64,000 bases of DNA, from positions 510,689 through 574,688 of the forward strand of contig JADKFR010000001.1 in the NCBI GenBank assembly GCA_016717345.1, written 5' to 3'. Positions 1 through 12,981 of the stretch are shown piece by piece. Origin of the DNA: Propionibacteriaceae bacterium (GTDB taxonomy: Bacteria; Actinomycetota; Actinomycetes; Propionibacteriales; Propionibacteriaceae). The notes below the pieces were generated by a model that did no database searches, was not told where the DNA came from, and saw only the letters and a program-made list of their open reading frames with translations. Position 1 is the stretch's first letter, and each line of letters opens with the position of its first letter. The translations under genes were made by a program, and so were the position numbers.

Positions 1-97
1 TCAGCGGGTCGCTGAGATCGACCCACGACTGCTCGGTCAGTCCTGAGCGCACCACGAAGGCGCCGACGTGGATGTGGTCGGGGACGATCTCGCTCAC
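1..97 (-). CDS. 5' end of a probable spermidine-synthase-like protein (partial)
   Basis: A GTG at 97 opens a frame that runs leftward off the window; 32 codons are visible. A strong ribosome site reading GAGGGGAGG lies five to six bases before the GTG, which is the main reason to believe this start. The visible peptide begins VSEIVPDHIHVGAFVV and continues TEQSWVDLSDPL. From memory, actinobacterial spermidine-synthase-like (PF01564-type) proteins carry a similar 'QSxVDLDDP' segment shortly after the N-terminus, so this family is my best guess. Only 32 residues are available and no SAM-binding motif can be checked. Confidence 0.5.
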   Translation of the reverse strand, partial: MSEIVPDHIHVGAFVVRSGLTEQSWVDLSDPL

Positions 98-99
98 CC

Positions 100-845
100 A
101 GGCCTCCCCTCGAATCAGCAGCGAGGATAGCCCGAAACCGCTTCAGCCTCTCGCTTCGCCGGACCGAGCCGCCCGCCGTCCACCCCGGGCCCCTCAGCGT
201 CCCACTCCGGGCCCCTCTGCGGCCCACTCCCCGGGACGCCTCCGCACCACGCGTGGCGGCGAAGCCCCCCGACTCTGCGCCCCCCCGGACTTGCGCCCGC
301 GACTCCGCGCCACCACCACCGGGACAAGCCCCGCGACTCTGCGCCCCACCGGACAAGCCCGGCGACTCTGCGCCCCCCTCGTGACAAGCCCGCGACTCTG
401 CCACGGACGCAAGCCCTGGCGTGACTCTGGGCCCCTAGCGGCAGGCCCCGCGACCTGCGCCCCCCACCTGACTCTGCGCCCCACACCTGACCTTGCGCCC
501 TCCATAGCAGGCGCAAAGTCACCCCCGGGGCGCAAGGTCAAGAGGACGAGGCGCAAAGTCACCCCCGAGGCGCAAGGTCGAGCACGGGCGCAGTCACCCC
601 CGGGGCGCAAGGTCGAGAGGACGAGGCGCAAAGTCACCCCCGGGGCGCAAGGTCAAGAGGACGAGGCGCAAAGTCACCCCCTGCGCAAGGTCAGAGGCGG
701 GCGCAGGTCACCCAGGGCGCAAGGTCAAGAGCAGGGGGCGCACAGTCACCCCCCGCTGGTCACGATGACCTGCGTCAGCCCGACGGACGCGCCGGTTCCA
801 GGCGCCGGCCACCTCCGCTGAAGACCCGACCGCCGGCGATCTGCG
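100..845. repeat. Intergenic palindromic mosaic repeat, locus A
   Basis: No gene is credible in this gap of about 750 bases. From about 240 to 500 the + strand shows repeated GACTCTGCGCCCC-like units. From about 510 to 770 it shows the opposite orientation, GGGGCGCAAGGTC / GGCGCAAAGTC. The switch point is near 495-520, where TTGCGCC and GGCGCAA face each other around a short loop containing CATAGCA. The whole block is thus one large imperfect inverted repeat built from short tandem units. Open frames across it are low-complexity and Pro/Arg/Gly-rich and are not called. The same repeat family recurs at about 17.45, 19.1, 20.3 and 28.4 kb. Confidence 0.85.
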
Positions 846-3446
<2,601 letters not shown>

Positions 3447-3504
3447 CGCGCGTTTCTCCTTGTCACTCGGCTCTTGCTGGCATCAGGAACCGATCGGGGG
3501 CAAA

Positions 3505-3525
3505 GTTGAGTTCACCCGACTCAAC
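3505..3525. promoter_or_regulatory. HAIR operator for HspR upstream of clpB
   Basis: GTTGAGT, seven bases, ACTCAAC: a perfect inverted repeat that differs from the published HAIR consensus (CTTGAGT-N7-ACTCAAG) only at the outermost pair. It lies between the thioredoxin stop and the clpB start. Repression of clpB by the HspR encoded at 7188-7616 is the natural reading. Confidence 0.88.
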
Positions 3526-3554
3526 TATCTCACCCGTCGAGGTATTCCGCGAGA

Positions 3555-3980
3555 TCAGTTCCTGAGGGTCCGGTCCAGCCAGGACCGCAACTGCGGTAGC
3601 GGAACCGCTCCCACCTGCCTGCCGACCTCCCGTCCACCCTGCAGGAGCACCAGCGTCGGGATCGACTGCGCGCCGAAAGTGGCCTGGGTGCGCGGAGCCT
3701 CGTCCACGTTGACCTTGACCAGTTTGAGGGATCCGGCGCGCTCAGCCGCCAGCCGCTCCAGCAGGGGGCTGACGGTGCGACACGGCCCGCACCAGGGCGC
3801 CCAGAGGTCCAACAGGACGGGGACCCGGCTCGAGTCGGCCACCTGGGTGAAATCGGCGTCCCCGGCGTGGGCCACCCAGGGCAGGAACTGGTGACAGGCG
3901 GGGCAGCGCGGCTTCCCGGCCGCCGCGCTCGGCACCCGGACTCGCTTGCCGCAGGACGGACAGGTCGCGATCTCGGCCAT
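3555..3980 (-). CDS. Thioredoxin with N-terminal zinc ribbon (TrxC/Trx2-like)
   Basis: A 141-residue protein. The first 35 residues carry two CxxC pairs (Cys7/Cys10 and Cys26/Cys29), expected to bind zinc as in E. coli Trx2. A thioredoxin fold follows with the active site WCGPC at about 62-67 and the cis-proline segment SIPTLVLL. It should reduce protein disulfides in the cytoplasm. The ATG at 3980 is preceded by AGGAG. Trx2-type proteins are often stress-induced and also show chaperone-like activity in some bacteria, so the position just upstream of clpB on the same strand is suggestive. The clpB HAIR site lies after this gene, so HspR control of the thioredoxin itself is not implied. Confidence 0.9.
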   Translation of the reverse strand: MAEIATCPSCGKRVRVPSAAAGKPRCPACHQFLPWVAHAGDADFTQVADSSRVPVLLDLWAPWCGPCRTVSPLLERLAAERAGSLKLVKVNVDEAPRTQATFGAQSIPTLVLLQGGREVGRQVGAVPLPQLRSWLDRTLRN

Positions 3981-4043
3981 GGCACTCCTGAGAGTTGAGC
4001 GGTACCCCCACGATAGTCCCGGCTGACCGGGGCGGGCCGCCCC

Positions 4044-5219
4044 TCAGGCAGCCAGCTCGCCGACCCGCCGGCCCCAGGCGCCCCGGGAGATCACCACCGC
4101 GCCCACCAGCAGCCCGACCCCGGCGAACACGCCGATGTTGTCGACCAGTTGCTGCCACCAGGCGTAGGTCAACTCGACGTCGTCCCCGCGCGGCAGCCAC
4201 TTGAAGGGCGCCACCGCACCCCAGGCCACGTAGGCCAGCCCGAACCAGCGATACCACGCCGGGAGATCCCTCGCCTGCCACAGCACGACGCCCAGCGGCA
4301 CGATCCAGACGTAGTGGTGGGACCACGAGATCGGGGACGCGAGCAGGCTCGTGACACCGGCCAGGCAGATCGCGAGGGGCACTTCGCCGCGTCGATGGAC
4401 GGCGACCGCCGCGACGATGCCCAGCACGACCACCAGCCCCGAGAGCAGCAGGCCGCCCCGTCCGGTGTAACCCAGCAGCCGGGTCCACACGCCCATGATC
4501 GACTGGTTGGTGGCGTACACGATTCCCGAATTCATCCCGGTGTCGCCCATCGCCAGCTTCCCCCAGTAGTGGATCGAGGCCGCCGGCAGCAGCGCGAATC
4601 CGAGCCCGGTGGCCACCAGGAACGACGCAAACGCCACCAGCCCGGGCTTGCGGCGCCCGGCGAAGAAGTTGTAGGCGGCCACGACCGCCGGCGTCAGCTT
4701 GACGGCCGTCGCGACGCCGGTCAGCCACCCTTCACCCAGCACCCGGCGGGGAAGCACCCGCGGGCCGGGCATCGAGTCGAGGACGGCCGCGGCCACCAGG
4801 AAGATCGCCAACTGGCCGAACCCGAGGGTTTCGCGCACCGGCTCGACGACCAGCACGCACAGGGTCGTCGCCAGGCTCAACCGCCAGGTGGTCATCCCGA
4901 GCCGGTAGAGGACGGCGGCCAGGGCCGCCACGGACAGCACCAGCCAGGCCACGGCTGCCACGCCGAACGGCACCCACGCGAAGGGGACGGTCAACAGCGC
5001 GGCGAACGGGGGGTAGATCCAGGGCAGGCCCTCGGCGTTGAAGAAGTCGCCTCCGCTCAAGACCAGGGTCCCGGTGCGGCGGTAGACCTCCAGGTCGATC
5101 ATGCCGGGATTCCACGGCCACAAGGCACCGCCGGGGATCTGGGTGCCGCCGACGTACAGCGCGGCCAGCACCGGCACCAACGCCAGCCCGGCCATGCTCG
5201 CTTTCCTGCGGACCTCCAC
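4044..5219 (-). CDS. Polyprenol-phosphate-mannose-dependent mannosyltransferase, GT87 family (DUF2029)
   Basis: A 391-residue integral membrane protein with about ten hydrophobic segments. An acidic motif, MIDLEVYRRTG, lies in the first extracytoplasmic loop, the position of the catalytic Asp in GT-C enzymes. Further on are the segment LPWIYPPFAALLTVP and a SWSHHYVWIVPL motif near residue 300, both typical of GT87 alpha-(1->2)-mannosyltransferases such as mycobacterial PimE. The family uses polyprenyl-phosphate mannose to extend phosphatidylinositol mannosides or lipoglycans on the outer membrane face; the acceptor here is unknown. The GTG at 5219 lies a few bases after AGGAGGG, and an in-frame ATG at 5195 is the alternative. 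Confidence 0.85.
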   Translation of the reverse strand: MEVRRKASMAGLALVPVLAALYVGGTQIPGGALWPWNPGMIDLEVYRRTGTLVLSGGDFFNAEGLPWIYPPFAALLTVPFAWVPFGVAAVAWLVLSVAALAAVLYRLGMTTWRLSLATTLCVLVVEPVRETLGFGQLAIFLVAAAVLDSMPGPRVLPRRVLGEGWLTGVATAVKLTPAVVAAYNFFAGRRKPGLVAFASFLVATGLGFALLPAASIHYWGKLAMGDTGMNSGIVYATNQSIMGVWTRLLGYTGRGGLLLSGLVVVLGIVAAVAVHRRGEVPLAICLAGVTSLLASPISWSHHYVWIVPLGVVLWQARDLPAWYRWFGLAYVAWGAVAPFKWLPRGDDVELTYAWWQQLVDNIGVFAGVGLLVGAVVISRGAWGRRVGELAA

Positions 5220-5348
5220 AAACCCTCCTGCGCCCTCCGAGAAACCCGGACCAGACTACCGAGCCGGGCCGGGCGGCCACTCACCAGTACCACGAGAGCC
5301 AGCGGGTCACCCCCTGATCACCGCCATCCCCGTCCCGCCGCAGGCGGT

Positions 5349-7100
5349 CTACAGCGTGGCAACGTCCAGACGGTGCTGCATCAACACGACCTGGTAGGGA
5401 TTCCAGGTGGACAGGGTGTACCGCAGCCTCAGGTCCTCGCCGTCTGGTGCCGCATCGAAGAAGTAGGGGGCGTACGCAGCCCCCGTCACGCCGGCCTGCG
5501 CGCCGAAGATCCGGTCGGCGATCGGGTCGTCCAGGGAGGCGCGGATGAACCGTGAGAAGGGGTCGGGAGCCATCCCGGTGGTGACCCAGTCCAACAGCCG
5601 TCGCCGCGGCGACCACGGCCCCCAGGGGTTCCGGGCGGTGCGCAGCGTGACGGCGGGTCCGATCGGGTCCTCGGGGCCGGCTCCCGCCAGCAGCAGGAAG
5701 CGCTCAACGTCGGGAACCCATCGCACCGAGAGTTCCCCGAAGGCGCCGTGGGCGACCAGCGGCCGCGCTTCGGCCTCCTGCGCCGACCAGACGGGCTCGC
5801 CGTCGCGCTGGCCGGCCCAGTACCGCACGCCCAGGTCGGACGGGCGCAGGCGCCGCGACGCCCTCAGCGCCGGCCCCGCGACGTCGAGATCGAGGACCGC
5901 CAGGCTCAGGTCACCCGCCCGGTACGGCCCGCTCCCCCAGATCCAGAGCTGCCTTCCCACGACCTGCACCGACACGTTGAGGAACGCCTCGCGCGAGAAG
6001 GTGCCCAGCACCCGGAACCGCAGCGGGCGCCGACGCCACGACGGCCCGATCGGCAGCGAGGGATCCTCAGCGCGCGCCAGCACGCTGCGTCCCATCACCT
6101 GTCCGGCCGCAAAGTGGTTGGAGGTGAAGAAGCCGTAGAACTCGCCGTCGTGGCTGAACCCGTCCAGCGGAACGTCGTACTCCCGCATGGTGACCCGCTC
6201 CCGCAGGCCGGCGCCGGTGAGCTTCAACGGCGAGCCGTGAAACCTGACCCCCGGCAGTCCCGCCAGCGGGCCCTGCGGGGTGATCTCGGCGATGGCGTCC
6301 CGGGTGGAGAGCCAGGGGCGGCGGTGCCAGTGGGTGTCGCCGCAGAGCAGGAAGCTGCGCCCGGCATGTTCGACCCGCACCCCCAGGTCGGTGCCCAGCA
6401 CTCCCGAGACGGACACCGAACTGCTCAGCGTGGGTCGAGGCTCCCCCCAGGGGGTGGGCTGCAGGTCGGTCTCACCGCTCACCTGCGCGATCCGGACGGA
6501 CTCGATCGGCTCGAGGGTGAAGGGCTCCGGGTCTGCGAGCCGCAGGCAGGCCAGGCGGATCCACCGGGCCTCAGCTCCCGCCCCCAGCCGGTGGTACTGG
6601 AACAGCGAGCCGGCCTCATCGACCAGTGCCTGGGTTCGACCGCCGAGACTGGTGCGGGCGACCGTGATCCCGCGGACGTCCTTGCCCTGGCCGGTGAGGT
6701 GGCGCGCCAGCGCCGTCCGCGCCTTACTCAGGAGCGGGTCGGACTCGGGCTCGTCGCGGCCGTCGGCGGGGTCGCCGCGCTGCCACGGACCCGAACCCGA
6801 CGAGCGGAAACGAGCCGGGCCGTCGACGCCCGGAACCGACACCACCAGGGCGCCCGACCGGCCGGACGCCCCCGGTGACCAGCTGATGACGCCAGGCCCG
6901 AGCGCCTGATCGGTGACCGGATCCGCGCGCACCCAGGGCCGGTCGGGACGGTCCTGAGCCCGCCAGTAGTGCCACAGGCTGACCCCGTCCGGATCCAGGA
7001 CGACGGCCTCCAACCGTCCGCGCAAGCTCCAGCGGTGCGGACGAAGACCCGACTCGATCAGGCTGCCGGGACCGATCACGGCGGCTTCGACGTCAGGCAT
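5349..7100 (-). CDS. DUF4185-like beta-propeller protein, function unknown
   Basis: About 583 residues from the ATG at 7100; a GTG at 7121 would add seven. No ribosome site is clear for either. The first 200 residues are weakly conserved. From about residue 210 the sequence reads VLGTDLGVRVEHAGRSF-LLCGDTHWHRRPW, which matches the start of DUF4185/GH43-like five-bladed propellers ('LGTDLG...FGDT'). Later blades include FSHDGEFYGFFTSNHF, WIWGSGPYRAGDLS and a C-terminal NPYQVVL segment. There is no signal peptide, so it is probably cytoplasmic. It stands between the GT87 gene and hspR on the same strand, separated from hspR by a strong hairpin, so it is probably not in the heat-shock operon. Substrate and activity are unknown. 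Confidence 0.65.
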   Translation of the reverse strand: MPDVEAAVIGPGSLIESGLRPHRWSLRGRLEAVVLDPDGVSLWHYWRAQDRPDRPWVRADPVTDQALGPGVISWSPGASGRSGALVVSVPGVDGPARFRSSGSGPWQRGDPADGRDEPESDPLLSKARTALARHLTGQGKDVRGITVARTSLGGRTQALVDEAGSLFQYHRLGAGAEARWIRLACLRLADPEPFTLEPIESVRIAQVSGETDLQPTPWGEPRPTLSSSVSVSGVLGTDLGVRVEHAGRSFLLCGDTHWHRRPWLSTRDAIAEITPQGPLAGLPGVRFHGSPLKLTGAGLRERVTMREYDVPLDGFSHDGEFYGFFTSNHFAAGQVMGRSVLARAEDPSLPIGPSWRRRPLRFRVLGTFSREAFLNVSVQVVGRQLWIWGSGPYRAGDLSLAVLDLDVAGPALRASRRLRPSDLGVRYWAGQRDGEPVWSAQEAEARPLVAHGAFGELSVRWVPDVERFLLLAGAGPEDPIGPAVTLRTARNPWGPWSPRRRLLDWVTTGMAPDPFSRFIRASLDDPIADRIFGAQAGVTGAAYAPYFFDAAPDGEDLRLRYTLSTWNPYQVVLMQHRLDVATL

Positions 7101-7126
7101 CACCGGGCCAGTCTGCCCCACGACCA

Positions 7127-7170
7127 GTGCGGAGGATTCACCACCGAACTCGGTGGTGAATCCTCCGCAC
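7127..7170 (-). terminator. Perfect 21-bp hairpin downstream of hspR
   Basis: Arms 7127-7147 and 7150-7170 are exact reverse complements around a two-base loop. It lies 18 bases after the hspR stop and just before the next gene, so transcription termination of the heat-shock operon is the obvious role. There is no T run after it on the minus strand. The core GGAGGATTCACCACCG is nearly identical to the hairpin at 25455-25500. Confidence 0.75.
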
Positions 7171-7187
7171 TGTCGACGCCGCAGGGC

Positions 7188-7616
7188 TCAGCGGACGGTG
7201 ATCGCCCGCGGCTGCCGGAGCCGGACCCGTCCCAAATGAACCTCACCGGTCTGAGCCGCGGTGAAGAGCCGCGGCCCGCCGGCGCTGGCGTGCAACTGCT
7301 GGACCAGCGAGGTGAGTTGCGACACCTGCTCATGGAGGGCGTCGAGTTCGGACTCCAGCGTCAGGATCCGTCGGATCCCTTCCAGGTTGATCCCCTCGCT
7401 CTGGGAGAGGTGCTGGATGTGACGAAGCTTGGCGATGTCACGCAGCGAATAGCGGCGGCCCCGGCCCCGGGCCCGGCCCGGCACCACCAGCCCGAGGCGG
7501 TCGTAGCCGCGCAGGGTCTGGGGGTGCATCTCGGCCAGTTGGGCCGCCACCGAGATCACGAAGATCGGGGCGTCCGGATCGATCCGGTCGGGCAGCCGAC
7601 TGCCGGTGGTGGTCAC
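7188..7616 (-). CDS. hspR: Heat-shock repressor HspR (MerR family)
   Basis: A 142-residue regulator. The N-terminal MerR-type winged helix-turn-helix (about 17-85) contains SVAAQLAEMHPQTLRGYDRL and the wing segment RGRGRRYSLRDIAKLRHI. A coiled-coil follows (about 88-115). In Streptomyces and Mycobacterium, HspR binds HAIR operators with DnaK as co-repressor and shuts off the dnaK operon and clpB. The GTG start overlaps the dnaJ stop (GTGA at 7613-7616), so it is translated with dnaJ and represses its own operon. HAIR sites are visible before dnaK (two) and clpB (one). A terminator-like hairpin follows at 7127-7170. Confidence 0.95.
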   Translation of the reverse strand: MTTTGSRLPDRIDPDAPIFVISVAAQLAEMHPQTLRGYDRLGLVVPGRARGRGRRYSLRDIAKLRHIQHLSQSEGINLEGIRRILTLESELDALHEQVSQLTSLVQQLHASAGGPRLFTAAQTGEVHLGRVRLRQPRAITVR

Positions 7617-8767
7617 GAGGTCGCCTCGAACAGGGCCGCGCGCGGGTCGTTGCCACCGGCCAGGGAGGCGAAGTGCCGCAGCGCCTCGGCCGCTTCCGCG
7701 GACAGGCCCCCCGGGACCTGGACGTCGACGGTCACCAGCAGGTCGCCGGTGCCACTGGCCGCCACCACTCCCCGGCCGCGGACCCGGAAGGTCCGGCCGT
7801 TCGGGGTGCCGGCGGGGATCCGCAACCGAACCCGGTTGCCCTGCAGCGCGGGCACCTCGATCTCCGCCCCCAGTGCCGCCTCGGCAAAGGTCACCGGGAC
7901 GGTCAGCGTGAGCTGGTCGCCCTTGCGTCCGAAGACCGGGTGCGGCCGGACGTGCACCGTGACGTACAGGTCGCCGGCCGCGCCGGAGTTCTCGCCGGCA
8001 CCGCCCTTGGCCTTGATCCGGATCCGCTGGCCGTCGGTGACGCCCGCCGGAATCCGAACCTGCATGGTGCGGGCCGAGTGACCCCGTCCTGTCCCGCCAC
8101 AGACCGGGCAGGGATCATCGATCACCAGGCCGCGGCCCCGGCAGTCCCGGCACGGCTCGGCGACCGAGAACATCCCGCTGGACGTGGACGTCTGCATCCC
8201 ACTGCCCTGACAGGTGCGGCACACCTTGGGCACCGTCCCCGCCCGAGCGCCGGTGCCGTGGCACGCGTCGCAGGCGGCGTCGGAGACGGTCTGCATCGAA
8301 ACTGTCGAACCCGCCAGGGCGTCGGCGAAATCGATCGTCACCTCGCCCTCGATGTCGGCACCGCGGCGCGGGCCCCGGGTCGGCGCCCGCCGCGTCCCAC
8401 CGCCTCCGAACAGGCCACCGAACAGGTCGCCCAGGTTGGCGTCGGGACCGCCCCCATGGAACAGGTCCTCCATGGACGGCCCCGACCCGCCGCCCCCGCC
8501 CGAGCCCGGACGCGGGAACCGGAAGCCGCTGCCGAACAGGCTGCGGGCCTCGTCGTACTCCTTGCGTTTGGCCGGGTCGGACAGGACGGCGTTGGCCTCG
8601 GAGATCTCCTTGAACCGCGCCTCCGCGGAGGCGTTGTCGGCGTTCTGGTCGGGGTGGAATTCCCGGGCCAGCTTGCGGAACGCCCGCTTGATCTCGTCAG
8701 GCTTGGCGTCAGAGGAGACGCCCAGGATCTTGTAGTAGTCCTTTTCGAGCCAGTCTTTCGTGCTCAT
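7613..8767 (-). CDS. dnaJ: Co-chaperone DnaJ (type I Hsp40)
   Basis: A 384-residue class I Hsp40. The J domain (about 8-75) has the HPD tripeptide in FHPDQNAD and is followed by a Gly/Phe-rich linker. The zinc-finger region has four CxxCxGxG motifs: CDACHGTG, CRTCQGSG, CRDCRGRG and CPVCGGTG. The C-terminal substrate-binding domains complete the family layout. It delivers unfolded clients to DnaK and stimulates its ATPase. The ATG at 8767 follows AAAGGAGG. It lies 18 bases after grpE and overlaps hspR by four bases, so the four genes form one operon. Confidence 0.97.
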   Translation of the reverse strand: MSTKDWLEKDYYKILGVSSDAKPDEIKRAFRKLAREFHPDQNADNASAEARFKEISEANAVLSDPAKRKEYDEARSLFGSGFRFPRPGSGGGGGSGPSMEDLFHGGGPDANLGDLFGGLFGGGGTRRAPTRGPRRGADIEGEVTIDFADALAGSTVSMQTVSDAACDACHGTGARAGTVPKVCRTCQGSGMQTSTSSGMFSVAEPCRDCRGRGLVIDDPCPVCGGTGRGHSARTMQVRIPAGVTDGQRIRIKAKGGAGENSGAAGDLYVTVHVRPHPVFGRKGDQLTLTVPVTFAEAALGAEIEVPALQGNRVRLRIPAGTPNGRTFRVRGRGVVAASGTGDLLVTVDVQVPGGLSAEAAEALRHFASLAGGNDPRAALFEATS

Positions 8768-8785
8768 CGCGCCTCCTTTCGGTGA

Positions 8786-9372
8786 TCAGGACGGGTCGGC
8801 TACCGCCACCCGCGCCGGGCGAAGCACCCGGTCGTTGAGCTTGACGCCCTTCTGCATGACCGCGGAGATGGTCGGCTCGCTGATCTCGCCCTCGTACGGC
8901 ATGGCCAGCAGGGCCTCGTGGATCTGCGGGTCGAAAGCCTCCCCGACCTCCCCGAACACCTCCAGGCCGTACTTGCCGGCAATCTTCTCCAACTCGTCGG
9001 CCACCAGCTTGAAGCCGCCCACCAGTTCGTCGTGTTCCCGTGCGGCCTCGACGCTGTCGAGGACCGGCAGCAGGTCGAGCACGACGGTCTCGATGCCACC
9101 CTGGCGGGCCAGCGTCCGGTCGCGGTCAACCCGCTTCTTGTAATTGGAGTACTCGGCCTGCAGCCGCTGCAGGTCGCCGGTGCGTTCGGCGATGACCTCT
9201 TCGAGTTCGGCCACCTTGGCATTGAGGACGGGGGCCGCAGCCTCGGTCTTGTCGGTCAGGGGCGCCTCCGCGGAGTCACCTCCGGCTTCGCCTTCGGGGA
9301 CGAACTGGTCGCCCAACCCGGCCGCGGGATCCGCGGGGGCCTCCCCCCGCGGATCGTCGATCGGTGAAGTGC

Positions 9373-9376
<4 letters not shown>
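8786..9376 (-). CDS. grpE: Nucleotide exchange factor GrpE
   Basis: A 196-residue GrpE. An acidic, disordered N-terminus (about 1-45) leads into the long dimerisation helix and then the C-terminal beta domain with ALLAMPYEGEISEPTISAV and VLRPARVAVA. It releases ADP from DnaK. The GTG start at 9376 overlaps the stop of the restored dnaK frame (GTGA at 9373-9376). This typical operon junction shows that the dnaK reading frame should end here rather than run on to 9276. Confidence 0.95.
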
Positions 9377-11222
<1,846 letters not shown>

Positions 11223-11253
11223 GGTGTGTACCTCCAGTGAGTCTGTGTAACGA

Positions 11254-11274
11254 GTTGAGCTTAGCACGCTCAAC
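11254..11274. promoter_or_regulatory. HAIR operator 1 upstream of dnaK
   Basis: GTTGAGC, seven bases, GCTCAAC: perfect dyad with HAIR geometry, 32-52 bases before the dnaK ATG. Read on the minus strand, TTGAGC followed 17 bases later by TTACAC could be the -35 and -10 of the dnaK promoter, which would put the operator on top of the promoter. Confidence 0.85.
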
Positions 11275-11281
11275 TTTGCGT

Positions 11282-11302
11282 CTTGAGTTCACCAGACTCA
11301 AC
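11282..11302. promoter_or_regulatory. HAIR operator 2 upstream of dnaK
   Basis: CTTGAGT, seven bases, ACTCAAC: it differs from the published HAIR consensus at a single outer base. It sits seven bases beyond operator 1, so the dnaK promoter has a tandem pair where clpB has one site. Confidence 0.88.
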
Positions 11303-11326
11303 TAGGTCCAGGCTGTGGCTATTCCG

Positions 11327-12237
11327 TCAGGCGGCCATCATCGCGCTCGTCAGTTGGACGATCACGGGGAAGGAGTGCCACATCTGGTGCCCGAGGCCCT
11401 CGACCGTGATCGTGGGGCCCGGGATCGCCTGCTCGCGGAGCAGCCCGTCCAGCCGCTCGTAGTCGCGGGCCCGGCACAACGAACTGCGAGCCCCCCGGGC
11501 CAGGGCGCAGCGCTCGAAGGGGGTGGACCGCAGGTCGGCCAGCAGCGTGTCACTGGCCAGCACCGACGCGATCGCCAGCAGATCCGGCGCGCTGTAGTGG
11601 ACGTTGGGTTCCCGGCGCTGGCGCCTGCGCGCGTGCAGGACCCACTCGTGGTGCGAATTGGTCGAGTTGACCGCCGGCATCCGTCCGAAGTCAGCCAGGT
11701 TGTGCAGGTGCAGGGTGGCGATGTTGCGCTGGGTGATGGCGACCGGCTCCACGAGGTTCAGGGCCTCGATCCGTCCCCACTCCGCGAGCCGCGGTAGCGC
11801 CGATGCGGCCAGGGAGCACCCCGTGGAGTAGCCCAGCACGCTGATCCGGCTCCGGTCGGCGGGGTCCACCTCCTGGCCGGCGGCGTCGATGTAGGTGAGC
11901 ATCAATTCGGCCCAGGAGTCGGAGCGGTGGTGCAGCATGTCCTGCCGGATGGCCGCGGGATCGGGTCGCGGAACCGGCTCATCCCCGGGATCTCGGTCAG
12001 GATCACGGTCTTGGACGACGCGTCGGCGAGGAACTGGCACTTGGCCGTCTCCCACGGGCCCAGCGGGGTGTTGAACCCCGGGAAGTAGACGAGCACCCCG
12101 GTCGACGTCTCGGGTCGCGCCACCAGGGCGTCCAGCGGCGGCAGGCCGTCGGGACGAAGGGTGAGCTGTCGAACGGGGACCGCCGGCCGGGTCAAACCCG
12201 CCCGCCGGTCCGGGGTCATGGTCAGTTGTTGCCGCAC
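11327..12237 (-). CDS. Alpha/beta hydrolase (apparent frameshift)
   Basis: The gene starts at the GTG at 12237, seven bases after a perfect AGGAGG. The first frame gives MRQQLTMTPDRRAG... and the segment TGVLVYFPGFNTPLGPWE, then GMSRFRDPIP. The second frame carries on AAIRQDMLHHRSDSWAEL. The switch is near 11951-11958, where adding one G (CCGCGG to CCGGCGG) joins them into about 303 residues. Visible catalytic elements are the nucleophile elbow GYSTGC and a late His in GLGHQMWHS, so it is a serine hydrolase of the alpha/beta fold. The substrate is unknown. It is divergent from the HAD gene at 12309 across a 71-base gap. It is downstream-facing from the dnaK HAIR region but on the same strand, not in that operon. 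Confidence 0.8.
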
Positions 12238-12308
12238 GCGAACTCCTCCTGCCCGGCATGGTAGTCGCGCCACGCCACGGTTCGCGGAGGAGACCCGCAA
12301 GGGGAAGA

Positions 12309-12980
12309 ATGACGGACATGACTGCAGTCGTCTTCGACATGGACGGAACCCTGACCGACACCGAACACATCTGGGACGTGGTCCGCCGGCAACTCGCGGC
12401 CTCTGAAGGCCTGTCCTGGCCGGAGGAGGCCACCACGGCGATGATGGGGATGTCCACCCAGCAGTGGTCGACCTATCTCAGTGAGGTCGTCGGGCTCAGC
12501 GGGACTCCCCAGGAGGCTGCCGAACGGACGATCGACGGCATGCAGGTCGCCTACCGGTCGGGAATCGAGCTGCTCCCCGGCGCGCGCGAGGCCGTCCGGC
12601 GGATGGCCGGGCATTGGCCGTTGGGGCTGGCGAGTTCGTCGCCGAGGGTGCTCATCGATGCCGCGCTGGAGTTCATGGGCGTCAGTGACCTCTTCGTCGC
12701 CACGCTGTCCACCGAGGAGTTGGGGGGCGCCGGCAAACCGGCCCCGGACGTGTACCTGGAGGTCTGCCGCCGCCTCGGCGTGGACGCCGGCCGCGCGCTG
12801 GCCGTCGAGGACGCCCCCAACGGGATCCTCGCCGCCCATGCCGCCGGGATGGCGGTGGTCGCGATCCCTCCCCACTTCCATCCCCCCTCGCCGGACATCC
12901 TCGCGCTGGCCGATGTGGTCATCGATTCCCTGGACGACCTGACGGTCGACCTCGTCGCCGACCTGCTGGGGGGGCGCTGA
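12309..12980 (+). CDS. HAD-superfamily phosphatase (beta-phosphoglucomutase-like subfamily)
   Basis: About 223 residues. Motif I is VVFDMDGTLTDTE (Asp nucleophile and acid/base), motif II is LASSSP, motif III is the Lys in GAGKPAPDVY, and motif IV is VEDAPNGILAA. A helical C1 cap lies between motifs I and II. Such proteins hydrolyse small sugar phosphates or related metabolites; the substrate cannot be read from sequence. The ATG at 12309 follows AAGGGGAAG at short range and the ATG at 12318 is an alternative. The stop is one base before the next gene's ATG (TGACATG), so the two are translationally coupled. Distant homologues exist in many pathways, so coupling to proline catabolism is not firm. 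Confidence 0.85.
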   Translation: MTDMTAVVFDMDGTLTDTEHIWDVVRRQLAASEGLSWPEEATTAMMGMSTQQWSTYLSEVVGLSGTPQEAAERTIDGMQVAYRSGIELLPGAREAVRRMAGHWPLGLASSSPRVLIDAALEFMGVSDLFVATLSTEELGGAGKPAPDVYLEVCRRLGVDAGRALAVEDAPNGILAAHAAGMAVVAIPPHFHPPSPDILALADVVIDSLDDLTVDLVADLLGGR

Positions 12981-12981
12981 C

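Noticed and set aside
72..821. Long Pro/Arg-rich frames near the left end
   Set aside because: These read through the palindromic repeat block. The credible gene here is the short partial frame on the minus strand ending at 97.
11223..11273. Longer dnaK start at 11273
   Set aside because: It would place the HAIR operator inside the gene. The ATG at 11222 has GGAGG and gives the canonical MARAVGIDLGTTNS.
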